A stretch of 64,000 bases of DNA from an uncultured Eubacteriales bacterium (GCA_900543915.1 UQTB01000005.1:27458-91457); one strand, 5' to 3'; shown: positions 8,670 through 18,356, counted from the first letter of the stretch. The notes: generated from the sequence alone by a model not told the origin. Numbers and translations: made by a program.

Positions 8670-9575
8670 TTACAGCGTATCTTTTTCCTTTTTCTTCGCT
8701 TTCTGAGCGCTCTCCTCGTCCGCCAAAACGCCCTTTAAGCTGGCCAGCAGCCCCGTGACGTTCTGAATTTCGGACGGAACCACGATCTTGGTCGCCTTGC
8801 CGTCCGCAACGAATTTCAGCGCCTCATAGCCCTTAATGGTCAGATAAGCGGCGTTCGGGTTGGCGTCGTTGATCAGTTTAATCGCGTTCGCGGTGCCCTC
8901 TGCCTCTGCGATGACGGCGGCTTTCTTCGCTTCCGCCCGCAGAATCATGGCTTCCTTTTCGCCCTCCGCCACGAGAATGTTGCTTCGCTTTTCGCCTTCC
9001 GCCCGCAGGATCGCCTCGCGGCGCTCGCGTTCGGCGCGCATCTGCTTCTCCATCGCCTGCTGAATGTCGCGCGGCGGAAGAATGTTTTTCAGCTCTACGC
9101 GGTTGATCTTGATGCCCCACGGGTCGGTCGCCTCATCCAGAATGAGGCGCATTTTGGAATTGACGGTATCGCGCGAAGTGAGCGTGCCGTCCAGCTCCAG
9201 TTCGCCGACCAGGTTGCGCAGCGTCGTCGCCGTCAGATTCTCGATCGCGCGGATGGGATGTTCCACGCCGTACGTATAGAGCTTTGCATCCGTCACCTGA
9301 TAATAGACGACGGTGTCGATCTGCATGGTGACGTTGTCCTTCGTGATCACCGGCTGCGGCGCGAAATCGGCGACGCATTCTTTCAGACTGATCGGCTTCG
9401 ACGCGCGGTCAATCAGCGGAAAAATCAAGTGCATCCCGGTGTTTAACACCTTGTGAAATTTCCCGAGGCGCTCGACGATGACGACGTTCGCCTGCCGCAC
9501 CACGCGCACAGACGAAACCAACACGATGAAAAACACCACCGCCAAAACGATCAATACGATAATCCAAGTATCCAC
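8670..9575 (-). CDS. SPFH/band-7 (stomatin-like, QmcA-type) membrane protein
   Basis: A 301-residue protein with one N-terminal membrane segment (residues 3-22), then a prohibitin/stomatin (PHB) domain (VVRQANVVIVERLGKF) and a long charged coiled-coil (EKQMRAERERREAILRAEGE and following). This is the paraslipin/QmcA layout. SPFH proteins form large membrane rings and microdomains. The start is GTG at 9575, whose G is also the last base of the TAG stop of the NfeD-like gene upstream, with AGAGGAC as ribosome site, so the two are translationally coupled. The pairing with NfeD is a classical conserved operon. Confidence 0.93.
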   Translation of the reverse strand: MDTWIIVLIVLAVVFFIVLVSSVRVVRQANVVIVERLGKFHKVLNTGMHLIFPLIDRASKPISLKECVADFAPQPVITKDNVTMQIDTVVYYQVTDAKLYTYGVEHPIRAIENLTATTLRNLVGELELDGTLTSRDTVNSKMRLILDEATDPWGIKINRVELKNILPPRDIQQAMEKQMRAERERREAILRAEGEKRSNILVAEGEKEAMILRAEAKKAAVIAEAEGTANAIKLINDANPNAAYLTIKGYEALKFVADGKATKIVVPSEIQNVTGLLASLKGVLADEESAQKAKKKEKDTL

Positions 9576-10018
9576 TAGTCCTCTTTTACCTCCCTGACGA
9601 TTAACTTATTCCCCTCCACGGAGACCACGCGGACGAGCGTGCCCGCGGCGAGAGAATCTTTTTCATTTTCGGAAATCGCCGTCCAGACGACGCCGTTGAT
9701 TTTAACGGAAGAGGGTTTTTCAAATTCCAGCGGCTCGAGCAGCTGATATTCCCTTCCGACCAGCGCGTCCGCGTTGGTTTTGGCGTTGTCGTTCTTCATC
9801 AGAAACCGCATCACCATTCTGCGGAAACTCAGAAGCAGGACGAGCGAAACCACGATAAACACGACGATCTGAATGACCGGATCGACGTTGACCGCCGCCA
9901 GAATCATGGCGACGATTCCCCCGCCGATGAACCAGACGGAGACCTGCTCCATCGTCAGAAATTCAATCATCACGCTGAACGCAACGACGCCCAGCCAAAT
10001 ATAGATCCACATTGTCAT
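9575..10018 (-). CDS. NfeD-like membrane protein
   Basis: A 147-residue protein with three hydrophobic segments in residues 4-75 and a C-terminal OB-fold of the NfeD type (LVGREYQLLEPLEFEKPSSV, then VNGVVWTA and AGTLVRVVSVEGNKLIV). The start is set at the ATG at 10018 (MTMWIYIW), which has AAAGGAG 11 nt upstream; an earlier in-frame start at 10087 would overlap the upstream gene and lacks a ribosome site. NfeD OB domains partner SPFH proteins, here the next gene. This is the short form without a ClpP-like protease domain. Confidence 0.9.
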   Translation of the reverse strand: MTMWIYIWLGVVAFSVMIEFLTMEQVSVWFIGGGIVAMILAAVNVDPVIQIVVFIVVSLVLLLSFRRMVMRFLMKNDNAKTNADALVGREYQLLEPLEFEKPSSVKINGVVWTAISENEKDSLAAGTLVRVVSVEGNKLIVREVKED

Positions 10019-10065
10019 ATTTTTCTTATTCTCCTTTTGCCGCGACGATACGCCGCAATGAAATT

Positions 10066-11448
10066 TTATTGATTCGGCTGTTCCCAAATACGGCAGTCTT
10101 TTACAACGGGAAGAAATGCTCCTGCCTTTTTTTCACGCAGAACAAAATATGCGACAGTCACTGAATATATCAACAATATAAATAGGGTGCCGACAATCGG
10201 TTCCGCTGTAATTATATAAACTGTTTCAAGTCCCGTCGATTGAATCGCATCTGATATGACATACAGCAATCCCATATAGGTAAGCGCGAGAACAAAACTC
10301 ACAAAGGCAACAACAAACGAGAAAATCCGCGATGACTTTCCCTCCGCCCAACGATATAAAAGAACCATTAAAAAAGAGGAAACCAAAATAAGCAGCACCT
10401 CGTTTAAAACAAACGATGCGTACACCTTGTGTAAAATTGACAAATCTCCTTCCGGCAATTCGCTAGCCGATAGCAACCCCTCTTTCAAATAAAGCGTCTC
10501 CATCAAAAAACGAATATTAAAACAGTATTCAGAATTACCCAGACTTTTTCCTGCCAGCAGAATCAGCGCGATACCCGAAAATATGATCAGGATAGGAACA
10601 AAAATCAAAGTATATCGATTGTTTCGGATAAATATTTTTTCCTTCGAGGCAATATGACAGCCGCCTCCGACAAGGGATACAACGCTTAAAAGGGTTAATC
10701 CGGCAATACATGCTGCATTCATTTTGACTGTAATATCAAAATATTCCTGTTGAGACAGAGGAATCAGCTCATACAAGGTCTGTCTCACTCCTGCCGCCGA
10801 ACCCTGTATAAAAACGGACGTAAAAAAGAAGGCTCCTGCGGCGAGGGCGAAATATTTTCCGATACCGATCTCACGCTTACCGACATTCATAGCAAATTTT
10901 ATGACTGCCATGATAAAACAAACGGAAATGATTATAATATTCGCAAAAACAGTCAAAGCCTCGACGGCCATTGCAGAATATCCGCCTATAAAAAATTCTC
11001 TGCCGATTTCCACATTTTCTTCTTCCAGCAAGTGAACAATCTCCGCAAATTCCTCAAACTGGAAAATGAGATAGTCGAAAGCGTTGGAATTTACTTCTCC
11101 TGAAATTTCTGGGATATTGAGTTCATTCGCAACCTCGCTCGCTATGGATATATTACACATAAGACCGACAAAAAAACAGCTTGTCAGCAGAGCAAGCAGC
11201 CCTATCAGAAATACCGAACTTTTTATAAGATCAAAACGATTAATGCCTGTATTTTGAGACGCCGCAGACTCAGCCGAAGCTATAACGGTGAAGTCCTTCC
11301 TTTGTTGTGCATTGCACTGCGGACATTCCTCTCCTTCATATGCGTCCCCACAATTTTGACATATTGCTTTCCCGTCTGTACGGGCGCCGCAGGCCGAACA
11401 AAATTTTGCTTCTTCTGAGAGAGCCGCTCCGCAGTTTTTGCATTCCAT
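10066..11448 (-). CDS. zinc-ribbon polytopic membrane protein, paralogue 1
   Basis: A 460-residue protein. The N-terminus carries Cys-pair zinc ribbons (ECKNCG..FCSACGAR and ICQNCG..ECPQCNAQ, residues 1-50), followed by about eight membrane segments from residue 75 to the C-terminus. It aligns along its length with the next gene upstream (11553-13007): both share the ribbon, the FDLIKSSVFL / VDIVKSSVFL entry to the first membrane helix, KFAMNVGKREIGIGKYFALA / KFAKNIGRREVALGKYFALA, and the ending YFVLREKK / YLILREKK. It is clearly more AT-rich than its neighbours. Function unknown; the architecture suggests a membrane protein with a cytoplasmic metal-binding head. Confidence 0.85.
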   Translation of the reverse strand: MECKNCGAALSEEAKFCSACGARTDGKAICQNCGDAYEGEECPQCNAQQRKDFTVIASAESAASQNTGINRFDLIKSSVFLIGLLALLTSCFFVGLMCNISIASEVANELNIPEISGEVNSNAFDYLIFQFEEFAEIVHLLEEENVEIGREFFIGGYSAMAVEALTVFANIIIISVCFIMAVIKFAMNVGKREIGIGKYFALAAGAFFFTSVFIQGSAAGVRQTLYELIPLSQQEYFDITVKMNAACIAGLTLLSVVSLVGGGCHIASKEKIFIRNNRYTLIFVPILIIFSGIALILLAGKSLGNSEYCFNIRFLMETLYLKEGLLSASELPEGDLSILHKVYASFVLNEVLLILVSSFLMVLLYRWAEGKSSRIFSFVVAFVSFVLALTYMGLLYVISDAIQSTGLETVYIITAEPIVGTLFILLIYSVTVAYFVLREKKAGAFLPVVKDCRIWEQPNQ

Positions 11449-11552
11449 CTTTCTTACTCCCTATTATTTTTCTTTTCGATTGTAACGAAACCGATCTCTG
11501 TCTGTAAAAAATCAGTCGTTTTTTGCTTTTATTTTTCTGCCGCCGCCCGCGG

Positions 11553-13007
11553 TTATTGCTCCGGGCCGGTCTCGGGAACCGGCGAAACGGGCGGAACAGG
11601 CGCTTCGGTTTTTTTCTCGCGCAGAATCAGGTACGCGATCGCGGCGCCCAGCGCAAAGAGCAGAAGCACCGCTCCGGCGACCGGCCCGGCGGAAACCAAA
11701 ATACTCGATTGAGTGACCGCGCCGATGGCGTCAGCCGTGACGTACAGAAAGACCGCATAGAAGATTGACAGGACAAATCCCACGCTTGTCGCCGCCAGAG
11801 AGAACACGCGCGGGGCCTTCCCCTGCGCAGCGCGGTACAGGAACGCCATCAAAAACGCGGAGAGAAGCGCAACGGTAATGATGTTCAGCCAGAACGCCGT
11901 GTAGATCTTTGTCAACAGCTGTACGTTTTCGGCCGTCAGTTTTTCCTCCACGCCCGCCTGCATGAACATGATCTGCATGAAGATCCGGATATTCAGATAG
12001 ATTGTATTTCCGGGTTGTATCGAATCGCCGACGGATTTGCCCGCAATCAGGATCAGCGCGACCCCGACGATCAGCACGAGAACGGATCCGAAAATCAAGG
12101 TAAACAGGTTTCTGCGGAAAAAGGTGCCGGCATTCACCACGATGTGGCACACCAGCCCGGCCGCGGCCGCAAGGGACAGAAACACCAGCCCGGCGATGCA
12201 GGCGGCGTTCATGCCGATGTGCGCGCGGATCCCATCTATTCCGCCAATCATTGCCTGCAGAAGATCGTTGATTCCCGCCGTCGCCGCAGCCAGGAAGATC
12301 GTCGTGCAGAGGAAGGATCCCGCCGCGAGCGCAAAGTATTTGCCGAGCGCAACTTCCCTTCTGCCGATGTTTTTTGCGAATTTCACCACGGCGATGACAA
12401 AGCAGGTAATGATGATGATCATGTTCGCCAGCACGGCGACCGCTTCCACGATCATCGCCGAAAGGGACCCGACGTAAAATTCGGTATAGACGCCGATGCC
12501 CGCCGCCTGCATCTGCGATACCGTATCCGAAAAGTCCTTAAACTGCGTGATCAGATAGTCGAAGGCGGAAGCGGTCGTTCTTACGCCGATTTCGGTAAGA
12601 TCGGCCCCGGTCGCGGAGACCGTACCGCCGATGCCGATGAAAAAGCAGCAGACAAACAGGATGAACACCCCGCCCAAAAACACAGAGCTCTTCACGATAT
12701 CGACCACGCGCCTCCAATTTGACGGCTTAACCGCGGAGCGTGCGGGGGCCGCGCAAACGGGAACCGCGGGCCTCGAAGACTCTGCCGCCCCGCACTGCGG
12801 GCAGAAATTCCCCGCGTAAGCGGTGCCGCATGCCGCACAGACATTTTTGCCGTCCAGCCGCTTGCCGCAGTACGTACAGTAAACGGCCTCTTCCGCCACG
12901 CTCTGCCGGCAGGAGGGACAGATCTTTTTCCCATCCGCCCGTGCGCCGCACATCGGACAAAACTTTCCGTCTTCCGGGAGCATCGCTCCGCACTTTTTGC
13001 ATTCCAT
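11553..13007 (-). CDS. zinc-ribbon polytopic membrane protein, paralogue 2
   Basis: A 484-residue protein with three consecutive CxxC-type ribbon modules in residues 1-75 (ECKKCG..FCPMCG; ICPSCR..YCTYCG; VCAACG..FCPQCG), a short linker and eight predicted membrane helices (about residues 103-125, 190-218, 228-250, 265-290, 297-320, 375-400, 405-428 and 440-465). It is the closest paralogue of the 10066-11448 gene, with one more ribbon. Start: ATG with GGAGGAAAG upstream. No catalytic residues are recognisable. Together with 13254-14402 it forms a three-gene array between the NfeD/SPFH pair and parB. Confidence 0.85.
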   Translation of the reverse strand: MECKKCGAMLPEDGKFCPMCGARADGKKICPSCRQSVAEEAVYCTYCGKRLDGKNVCAACGTAYAGNFCPQCGAAESSRPAVPVCAAPARSAVKPSNWRRVVDIVKSSVFLGGVFILFVCCFFIGIGGTVSATGADLTEIGVRTTASAFDYLITQFKDFSDTVSQMQAAGIGVYTEFYVGSLSAMIVEAVAVLANMIIIITCFVIAVVKFAKNIGRREVALGKYFALAAGSFLCTTIFLAAATAGINDLLQAMIGGIDGIRAHIGMNAACIAGLVFLSLAAAAGLVCHIVVNAGTFFRRNLFTLIFGSVLVLIVGVALILIAGKSVGDSIQPGNTIYLNIRIFMQIMFMQAGVEEKLTAENVQLLTKIYTAFWLNIITVALLSAFLMAFLYRAAQGKAPRVFSLAATSVGFVLSIFYAVFLYVTADAIGAVTQSSILVSAGPVAGAVLLLFALGAAIAYLILREKKTEAPVPPVSPVPETGPEQ

Positions 13008-13253
13008 ACACTTTCCTCCAAAATATTTGTTATGCGGGGGATCTCCCCCTCTTTATCGTCCGCAGACGCTTACGACCTGTGTCTCAATTCAAACCGCCCC
13101 GCACTGCGCCGGAGCTCCGTTTCAGAATGCCTCGTTCGGCACGGCCTTTATCATTTTACAGCAAAATGCGCGCTTTGTAAAGACCCTCTCCTCATTTTTT
13201 CGGCACTTATACGGAAACTTCATACGGAACAGGGAGCCTGAGTTCTCTTTTCC

Positions 13254-14402
13254 CTACTTTTCTCCTGCGGAGCGGCGGCAAATCGCGGCATACACGATTG
13301 CAAGTACGAGCAGGGCGAGGGAGAAAAAAGCCAGTCCCCCGCCGACGTAATGCGTTGTCTGGTAATAAATCAGTCCGAACACCGTCTCTGCAAAAACCGA
13401 CAGGGCGAAAAATACGGAAGCGAGTACGACGACCGTCTTCTTTTTCAGTCGGCTGTAATAGGAAGAAAGCCACGCGGCACAGAGGGAAAACAGCAGCGCC
13501 AGCAGCAGGACTGCCGCGATCAGTGCGGCCAAAATCACCTCAGGGTTATTGTCGATCAGAGAGTCGATCACGCTCCATATGGCCATCGAACAGATCTTAT
13601 CCGTCAGAAACAGCATGACGACGTAAGCTCCGATCACTATGCCGTAGTACGTTCCCCGGCTGCGCAGGGGAGAAAAATTTTTCTGCTTGCAGTTCATCAC
13701 CAGGGAGACGATCATCGCGGCGATCGCCAGGGCGAATGGCCCGCTCACCAAGAAGGAGTCCGTAACCCCGTAGTAAAGATACTCAAAATAAGTATTGTAA
13801 AACCGGAAGAGAATGAACGTAACGAAGAAGGACAGATAGAAATATTTTCCGATTTCTGCCGTCTCGCCCCGCTTTCTCGCGCGGAAAAGGAGATATCCCC
13901 CGCGAACGGCGAACGTGACGGTCGCCGCAATCGCGAGAATGCCGGCCAGCGAGAAGAAAACCGTCACGATGTAGGCGGGATTCAGCGGCGAACGGAAGAG
14001 ATCGATCACCGCTATGACGGCGAAGTAATACCCGTCGGCCGTTTCGACGCCCGCAAAAGGCGAACAGATCGCAAAGAAGAGAAGCGCCGCGAAATACACC
14101 GCGTTTTTGATGAAGCTCCGCTGCCGCGCATGTTCCCGCCCTTCCGCCGAAAGGCGTTCCTGCTTTTCTTCCTGGGTCAAAAAAGCGGATTCGGGGACGC
14201 CGCACGCCAGGCAGATCTCTCCCCGGTATTCCGCGCCGCAATTTTTACAGCGCTTCCTCCCCCCGGTCGGGGCGCCGCAGGCGGGACAGTGATCGCAATT
14301 CGTCACGTCCGCCCCGCAGTAAGGGCAGAGCTCCCCTAATTTTGCCCCGCAGACTTTGCAAAAAGCGCCGTCTCCTTCCGTTCCGCAGATTTTACAGATC
14401 AT
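13254..14402 (-). CDS. zinc-ribbon polytopic membrane protein, paralogue 3
   Basis: A 382-residue protein. The start is set at the ATG at 14402 (MICKICGTEG), preceded by GGAGGAG; an earlier in-frame ATG has no better site. Three ribbon modules fill residues 1-70 (ICKICG..FCKVCG; LCPYCG..HCPACG; RCKNCG..ICLACG). About seven membrane segments follow, including KNAVYFAALLFFAICSPFAG and VVLASVFFALSVFAETVFG. It shares architecture, but less sequence, with the two genes downstream. The 246-bp gap to the next gene holds a short GGGGGATCTCCCCC hairpin (about 13037-13050). Function unknown. Confidence 0.82.
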   Translation of the reverse strand: MICKICGTEGDGAFCKVCGAKLGELCPYCGADVTNCDHCPACGAPTGGRKRCKNCGAEYRGEICLACGVPESAFLTQEEKQERLSAEGREHARQRSFIKNAVYFAALLFFAICSPFAGVETADGYYFAVIAVIDLFRSPLNPAYIVTVFFSLAGILAIAATVTFAVRGGYLLFRARKRGETAEIGKYFYLSFFVTFILFRFYNTYFEYLYYGVTDSFLVSGPFALAIAAMIVSLVMNCKQKNFSPLRSRGTYYGIVIGAYVVMLFLTDKICSMAIWSVIDSLIDNNPEVILAALIAAVLLLALLFSLCAAWLSSYYSRLKKKTVVVLASVFFALSVFAETVFGLIYYQTTHYVGGGLAFFSLALLVLAIVYAAICRRSAGEK

Positions 14403-14533
14403 AATGCTCCTCCTCTCCGTCAAAAAAACAGCCCCGCTCTGCGCACACGAACGCTTGCGGACGGCACGCCGCCCGCAGCATTCGATATCCGCGGCAGGAC
14501 TGTTCTGTTTTCATACTCTTTCCCCTCGGGGCT

Positions 14534-15433
14534 TCATCCCCTGAGATTGTGGATTTTTTCCAAAAATTCCGCGATGCGATCGAGATCGTCCCGCGTGTAA
14601 TAGTCGATATAGATGCGGCCCTTGTTGTCGTTGCCAATCGCGTTGACCTTGGTGCCCAGCGTGCGCTGAAGATCGGAGACGAGCTCTTTCAATTCCACGG
14701 AGAGCTCCTTTTTCTCCTTTTTTTTCTTCTCTTCCGGCGGGGAAAAATAGTCTTTCACCCGCTGCTCGACGTCGCGCACCGAAAAGCCCTTTTCCGCCGC
14801 CTCCGTGCCGATGGAAATCTGCTGCTCGGCGGGAAGCGTGATGAGCGCGCGGGCATGCCCTGCGGACAGCTTCCCGTTGGCGACGAGCTTTCTCACCTCC
14901 GGAGAGAGGGAAAGAAGCCGCAGCGTGTTCGCGATCGCCGGGCGGGATTTTCCGATCCGCTCGGAAAGCTCTTCCTGGGTCAGCCCGTAATCGTCCATCA
15001 GCGAGCGCATCGCCATCGCCGCCTCGATGGGGTTTAAGTCCTCGCGCTGTAAATTTTCGATCAGGGAGATCTCCTTGATCTGCCGCTCGTCGTACTGCTT
15101 GACGATGACCGGCACGCGGGAAAGCCCCGCGAGCTTGCTCGCGCGGAACCGCCGTTCGCCCGCGATGATCATGTACCGGTCGCCGCTCTTGTTGACGATG
15201 ATCGGCATGATCACGCCGTGCTTGGCGATGGAATCCGCAAGCTCTCTGAGCGCGCCTTCGTCGAAGCTCTTTCTCGGCTGATTGGGATTGGCGAAGATCT
15301 TTTCGATCTCCACCTCCACTACGCTCCTGTCCGTCGCGGCGGGCGCCTCTTCCTCGAAAAGAAGGCTCTTACCGTAATCCTCTTCGGTCTCGGCAAACAG
15401 GGCGGAAAGCCCTTTCCCTAATCCTTTTTTCAT
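14534..15433 (-). CDS. parB: chromosome partitioning protein ParB/Spo0J
   Basis: A 299-residue CTP-dependent DNA clamp that loads at parS and spreads. The N-terminus MKKGLGKGLSALF is typical. CTP-binding motifs are present (GERRFRASKLAG and ENLQREDLNPIEAA), followed by the helix-turn-helix region (LTQEELSERIGKSRPAIANT) and a C-terminal dimerisation domain. Three matching parS sites lie at 18884-18967. The gene is 22 nt downstream of parA. Together with SMC-type condensin, this system organises and segregates the origin region. Assigned as ParB rather than Noc because it is paired with parA and cognate parS. Confidence 0.97.
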   Translation of the reverse strand: MKKGLGKGLSALFAETEEDYGKSLLFEEEAPAATDRSVVEVEIEKIFANPNQPRKSFDEGALRELADSIAKHGVIMPIIVNKSGDRYMIIAGERRFRASKLAGLSRVPVIVKQYDERQIKEISLIENLQREDLNPIEAAMAMRSLMDDYGLTQEELSERIGKSRPAIANTLRLLSLSPEVRKLVANGKLSAGHARALITLPAEQQISIGTEAAEKGFSVRDVEQRVKDYFSPPEEKKKKEKKELSVELKELVSDLQRTLGTKVNAIGNDNKGRIYIDYYTRDDLDRIAEFLEKIHNLRG

Positions 15434-15455
15434 CCGTATTTCTCCCGTTTACATT

Positions 15456-16223
15456 TTATTCGGACTGCCGCCCGAGATATTCGTCGGTCAAAAGCTGATA
15501 CGCCCGCGCGCCCGAACAGCGCGCGTCGTGCAGCATGATGGGCACGCCGTGGCTGGGCGCCTCCGCTAAGCGGATATTCCGCGGGATCACCGTGTCGAAC
15601 ACGCGTTTCCCGAAATACCGCCGAATTTCCGCCGAGATCTGCTTGGAAATGGTCGCGCGGTTGTCGTTCATCGTCAGCACCACGCCTTCGATCTTCAGCT
15701 TGTCGTTCAGGTGCTTTACCACCAGCTTGATGGTGTTCATCAGCTGCGAAAGCCCCTCCATCGCGTAGTATTCGCTCTGAATGGGGATGATCGCGGTATC
15801 CGCCGCGGCGAGCGCGTTGATGGTGAGAAGCCCCAGCGAAGGGGGGCAGTCGATGGTGATGAAATCGTAGTAATCGCGGATTTTCGCCACCACTTTCTTC
15901 AGCACCCGCTCGCGGTCCTTGACGTACACGAGCTCTACTTCCGCCCCCGCGAGATCGATGTTGGAGGGCAGCAGGTCGAGATTTTCCACCTGGGTCTTTA
16001 AGGCCACGTTCTCCACCGGCGTCTCGTCGATGAGCACGTTATAGACGGACTGCTTGACGTCGCTCTTCGCAAAGCCCAGCCCGGTCGTGGCGTTGCCCTG
16101 CGGGTCGAGGTCCACGATGAGGACCTTTTTCCCCTTGCTCGCGAGATAGGCGGACATATTGACGCAGGTCGTCGTCTTGCCGACGCCTCCCTTCTGATTT
16201 GAAAAAGCTACAACCTTTCCCAT
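15456..16223 (-). CDS. parA: chromosome partitioning ATPase ParA/Soj
   Basis: A 255-residue deviant Walker-A ATPase. KGGVGKTT lies at residues 11-18 with the signature Lys11, followed by DLDPQGNATTGLG (Walker A') and DFITIDCPPSLGLL (Walker B). ParA dimers bind DNA nonspecifically and are cycled by ParB; Soj can also regulate DnaA. It sits between ftsH (18 nt upstream) and parB (22 nt downstream), which suggests one ftsH-parA-parB transcript. In many Firmicutes ftsH sits elsewhere, so the linkage to ftsH is unusual. Confidence 0.97.
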   Translation of the reverse strand: MGKVVAFSNQKGGVGKTTTCVNMSAYLASKGKKVLIVDLDPQGNATTGLGFAKSDVKQSVYNVLIDETPVENVALKTQVENLDLLPSNIDLAGAEVELVYVKDRERVLKKVVAKIRDYYDFITIDCPPSLGLLTINALAAADTAIIPIQSEYYAMEGLSQLMNTIKLVVKHLNDKLKIEGVVLTMNDNRATISKQISAEIRRYFGKRVFDTVIPRNIRLAEAPSHGVPIMLHDARCSGARAYQLLTDEYLGRQSE

Positions 16224-16241
16224 GCTCGTATCTCCCGTATA

Positions 16242-18356
16242 TTATTCTTCGGTATCCTTCCGATCGGCCTCTTTGCCGGGCGACGGCAAAGAGGAGTTCT
16301 CTTGATCCGTCTTTCCCGCTTCCTCCGCTTTATCGTCCGCGGAAGCGGGTTTCTCCGCCTTCCTGACCTCCGATTCCGGAATGACGACGGATTTCTTCCG
16401 GGAGAAGGGGTTTTCTTTCAGCCGGTGTTCGTTGTCGTCCATGAACTTTCTGATCTCATCGAGCGGCTTTCTCTCCATCAGCATATCCACTTCGTCGCCG
16501 TAAATGGTCTCGCGTTCCACGAGGAGGCGCGCCATGTTCTCCATGATATCGCGGTTGGCGGAGAGCAGTTCGCGCGCCTTTTCCAGGCACTCCTTGACGA
16601 TCCGCTCCACTTCCTGGTCGATGACCGCCGCCATGTGCTCGCTGTACGAAACGTGCGTCTGATAGTCTCTGCCGATGAAAACTTCCTGCTCGGAACCGTA
16701 ACTGATCGGTCCGACGCGGTCGCTCATACCCCATTCGGTCACCATGACGCGCGCGAGGCGGCTGACCTGCCGGATATCTGCGGAAGCCCCGGCGGAAATG
16801 TCCTGAATCACCAGTTCCTCCGCCACCCTGCCGCCGAGCGACATGACGATATTGTCGAGATATTTCCCCTTCGGCTCCATCTGATCGTCCGTATCCGGCC
16901 GCATCAGCGTGAATCCGCCCGCGCCGTTTCCGCGCGGAATGATCGTGACCTCGTGCACGGGATCGCCGTGCTTTAACAGCTTGGATAAGATCGCGTGCCC
17001 CGCCTCGTGATAGGCGCAGATGCGCTTATCCGATTCGGTCATCAGGTGGCTCTTCTTCTTTAAGCCCATGATGAGCTTGTCGAACGCGTCGTTCAGATCG
17101 ACGTTGGAGATCGCCTTTCTGTTGTTTCTCGCCGCCAGAATTGCGGATTCGTTCAGCAGGTTTTCCAGATCCGCGCCCGAAAAACCGGTGGTCATGCGGG
17201 CGAGCGCCTTGAAATTCACCTCGGGATTTAAAGGCTTGTTCCGCGCATGCACTTTCAGGATCGCCTCTCTGCCGCGAACGTCCGGCAGGTTGACGGTGAT
17301 CTGCCGGTCAAAACGCCCCGGACGCATCAGCGCCGGATCGAGGACGTCCGCACGGTTGGTCGCCGCCATGATGATGATTCCGTCATTGGATTCAAAACCG
17401 TCCATCTGCACGAGCAGCTGATTGAGCGTCTGCTCGCGCTCGTCGTTTCCGCCGCCGAGCCCGGCGCCGCGCTGGCGGCCGACCGCGTCGATTTCGTCGA
17501 TAAAGACGATACAGGGCATATTTTTCTTGGCGGTATCAAACAGATCGCGCACGCGGGACGCGCCCACGCCGACGAACATCTCCACGAAATCCGATCCGCT
17601 GATCGAGAAGAACGGAACGCCGGCTTCCCCTGCGACCGCCTTTGCGAACAGCGTTTTTCCCGTTCCCGGCGGCCCCACGAGGAGCACCCCCTTGGGAATG
17701 CGCGCCCCCAAGTCGGAAAACTTCTTGGGCGATTTCAGGAACTCCACAACTTCCTTTAATTCCTCTTTTTCCTCTTCTGCGCCTGCCACGTCGGCGAAGC
17801 GCACCTTCGTGTCTTTCTTGACCTGCGCATTCGTCTTGGCAAAATCGAACGCCCCTTTTGTGCCGCCCTGCGTGGAGCGAAGCATCCAGAAGAACAGCAG
17901 AAGCACGACCGCATAGCCGACGATGGGAAGCAGATTGGACCAGATCGCCCCGGCGTTGGGATTGGTGGAAGAATATTCGATGATCGACTTCCCCTCCGCC
18001 TTTCTTACCTCGTTGATCCGATCCACCGCCGTATACAGTTTATCGAACTGCGCGACCTCGCTGCCGCTCGTCCGATCGAAATACACCGAATAGTTGCGGG
18101 TTACCTTCTTGCCAGAAGGGTTGCTGACGGAAACGGCTTCCGTCTGAAAATGAATGACATACGCATCCACTTCGATTTTCGTCAGTGTCTCCTTGACGTC
18201 GTCGTTGGTATATTCTCCCGTTTCCAGGAAATTCTCTTCAAACTCCGTCCAGGAAAGCACCTTGGACGAAGCGCAGGTCGCGTAAAGAGATATACCCAGG
18301 ACAATCGCGATCATCACCGCGATCACGATCGCCGTAACCTTTACTGTTTTGCTCAT
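16242..18356 (-). CDS. ftsH: ATP-dependent zinc metalloprotease FtsH
   Basis: A 704-residue membrane protease that degrades unfolded and regulatory proteins. The start is the ATG at 18356 (MSKTVKVTAI) with AGGAGG six nt upstream, not the longer in-frame form. A membrane segment lies at residues 5-27, an external FtsH_ext region follows, and a second segment lies near 145-165 (NLLPIVGYAVVLLLFFWMLR). The AAA domain has GPPGTGKTL, DEIDAVGRQRG and NRADVLDPALMRPGRFDR. The zinc site is HEAGH. The acidic C-terminal tail (KAEEAGKTDQENSSLPSPGK) is longer than usual. It is the first gene of the probable ftsH-parA-parB unit, facing the parS sites. Confidence 0.97.
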   Translation of the reverse strand: MSKTVKVTAIVIAVMIAIVLGISLYATCASSKVLSWTEFEENFLETGEYTNDDVKETLTKIEVDAYVIHFQTEAVSVSNPSGKKVTRNYSVYFDRTSGSEVAQFDKLYTAVDRINEVRKAEGKSIIEYSSTNPNAGAIWSNLLPIVGYAVVLLLFFWMLRSTQGGTKGAFDFAKTNAQVKKDTKVRFADVAGAEEEKEELKEVVEFLKSPKKFSDLGARIPKGVLLVGPPGTGKTLFAKAVAGEAGVPFFSISGSDFVEMFVGVGASRVRDLFDTAKKNMPCIVFIDEIDAVGRQRGAGLGGGNDEREQTLNQLLVQMDGFESNDGIIIMAATNRADVLDPALMRPGRFDRQITVNLPDVRGREAILKVHARNKPLNPEVNFKALARMTTGFSGADLENLLNESAILAARNNRKAISNVDLNDAFDKLIMGLKKKSHLMTESDKRICAYHEAGHAILSKLLKHGDPVHEVTIIPRGNGAGGFTLMRPDTDDQMEPKGKYLDNIVMSLGGRVAEELVIQDISAGASADIRQVSRLARVMVTEWGMSDRVGPISYGSEQEVFIGRDYQTHVSYSEHMAAVIDQEVERIVKECLEKARELLSANRDIMENMARLLVERETIYGDEVDMLMERKPLDEIRKFMDDNEHRLKENPFSRKKSVVIPESEVRKAEKPASADDKAEEAGKTDQENSSLPSPGKEADRKDTEE

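Noticed and set aside
14403..14533. 40-codon Cys-containing open frame between parB and the zinc-ribbon gene
   Set aside because: It has a weak ribosome site but overlaps the next start and has no recognisable pattern; too little to call a gene.
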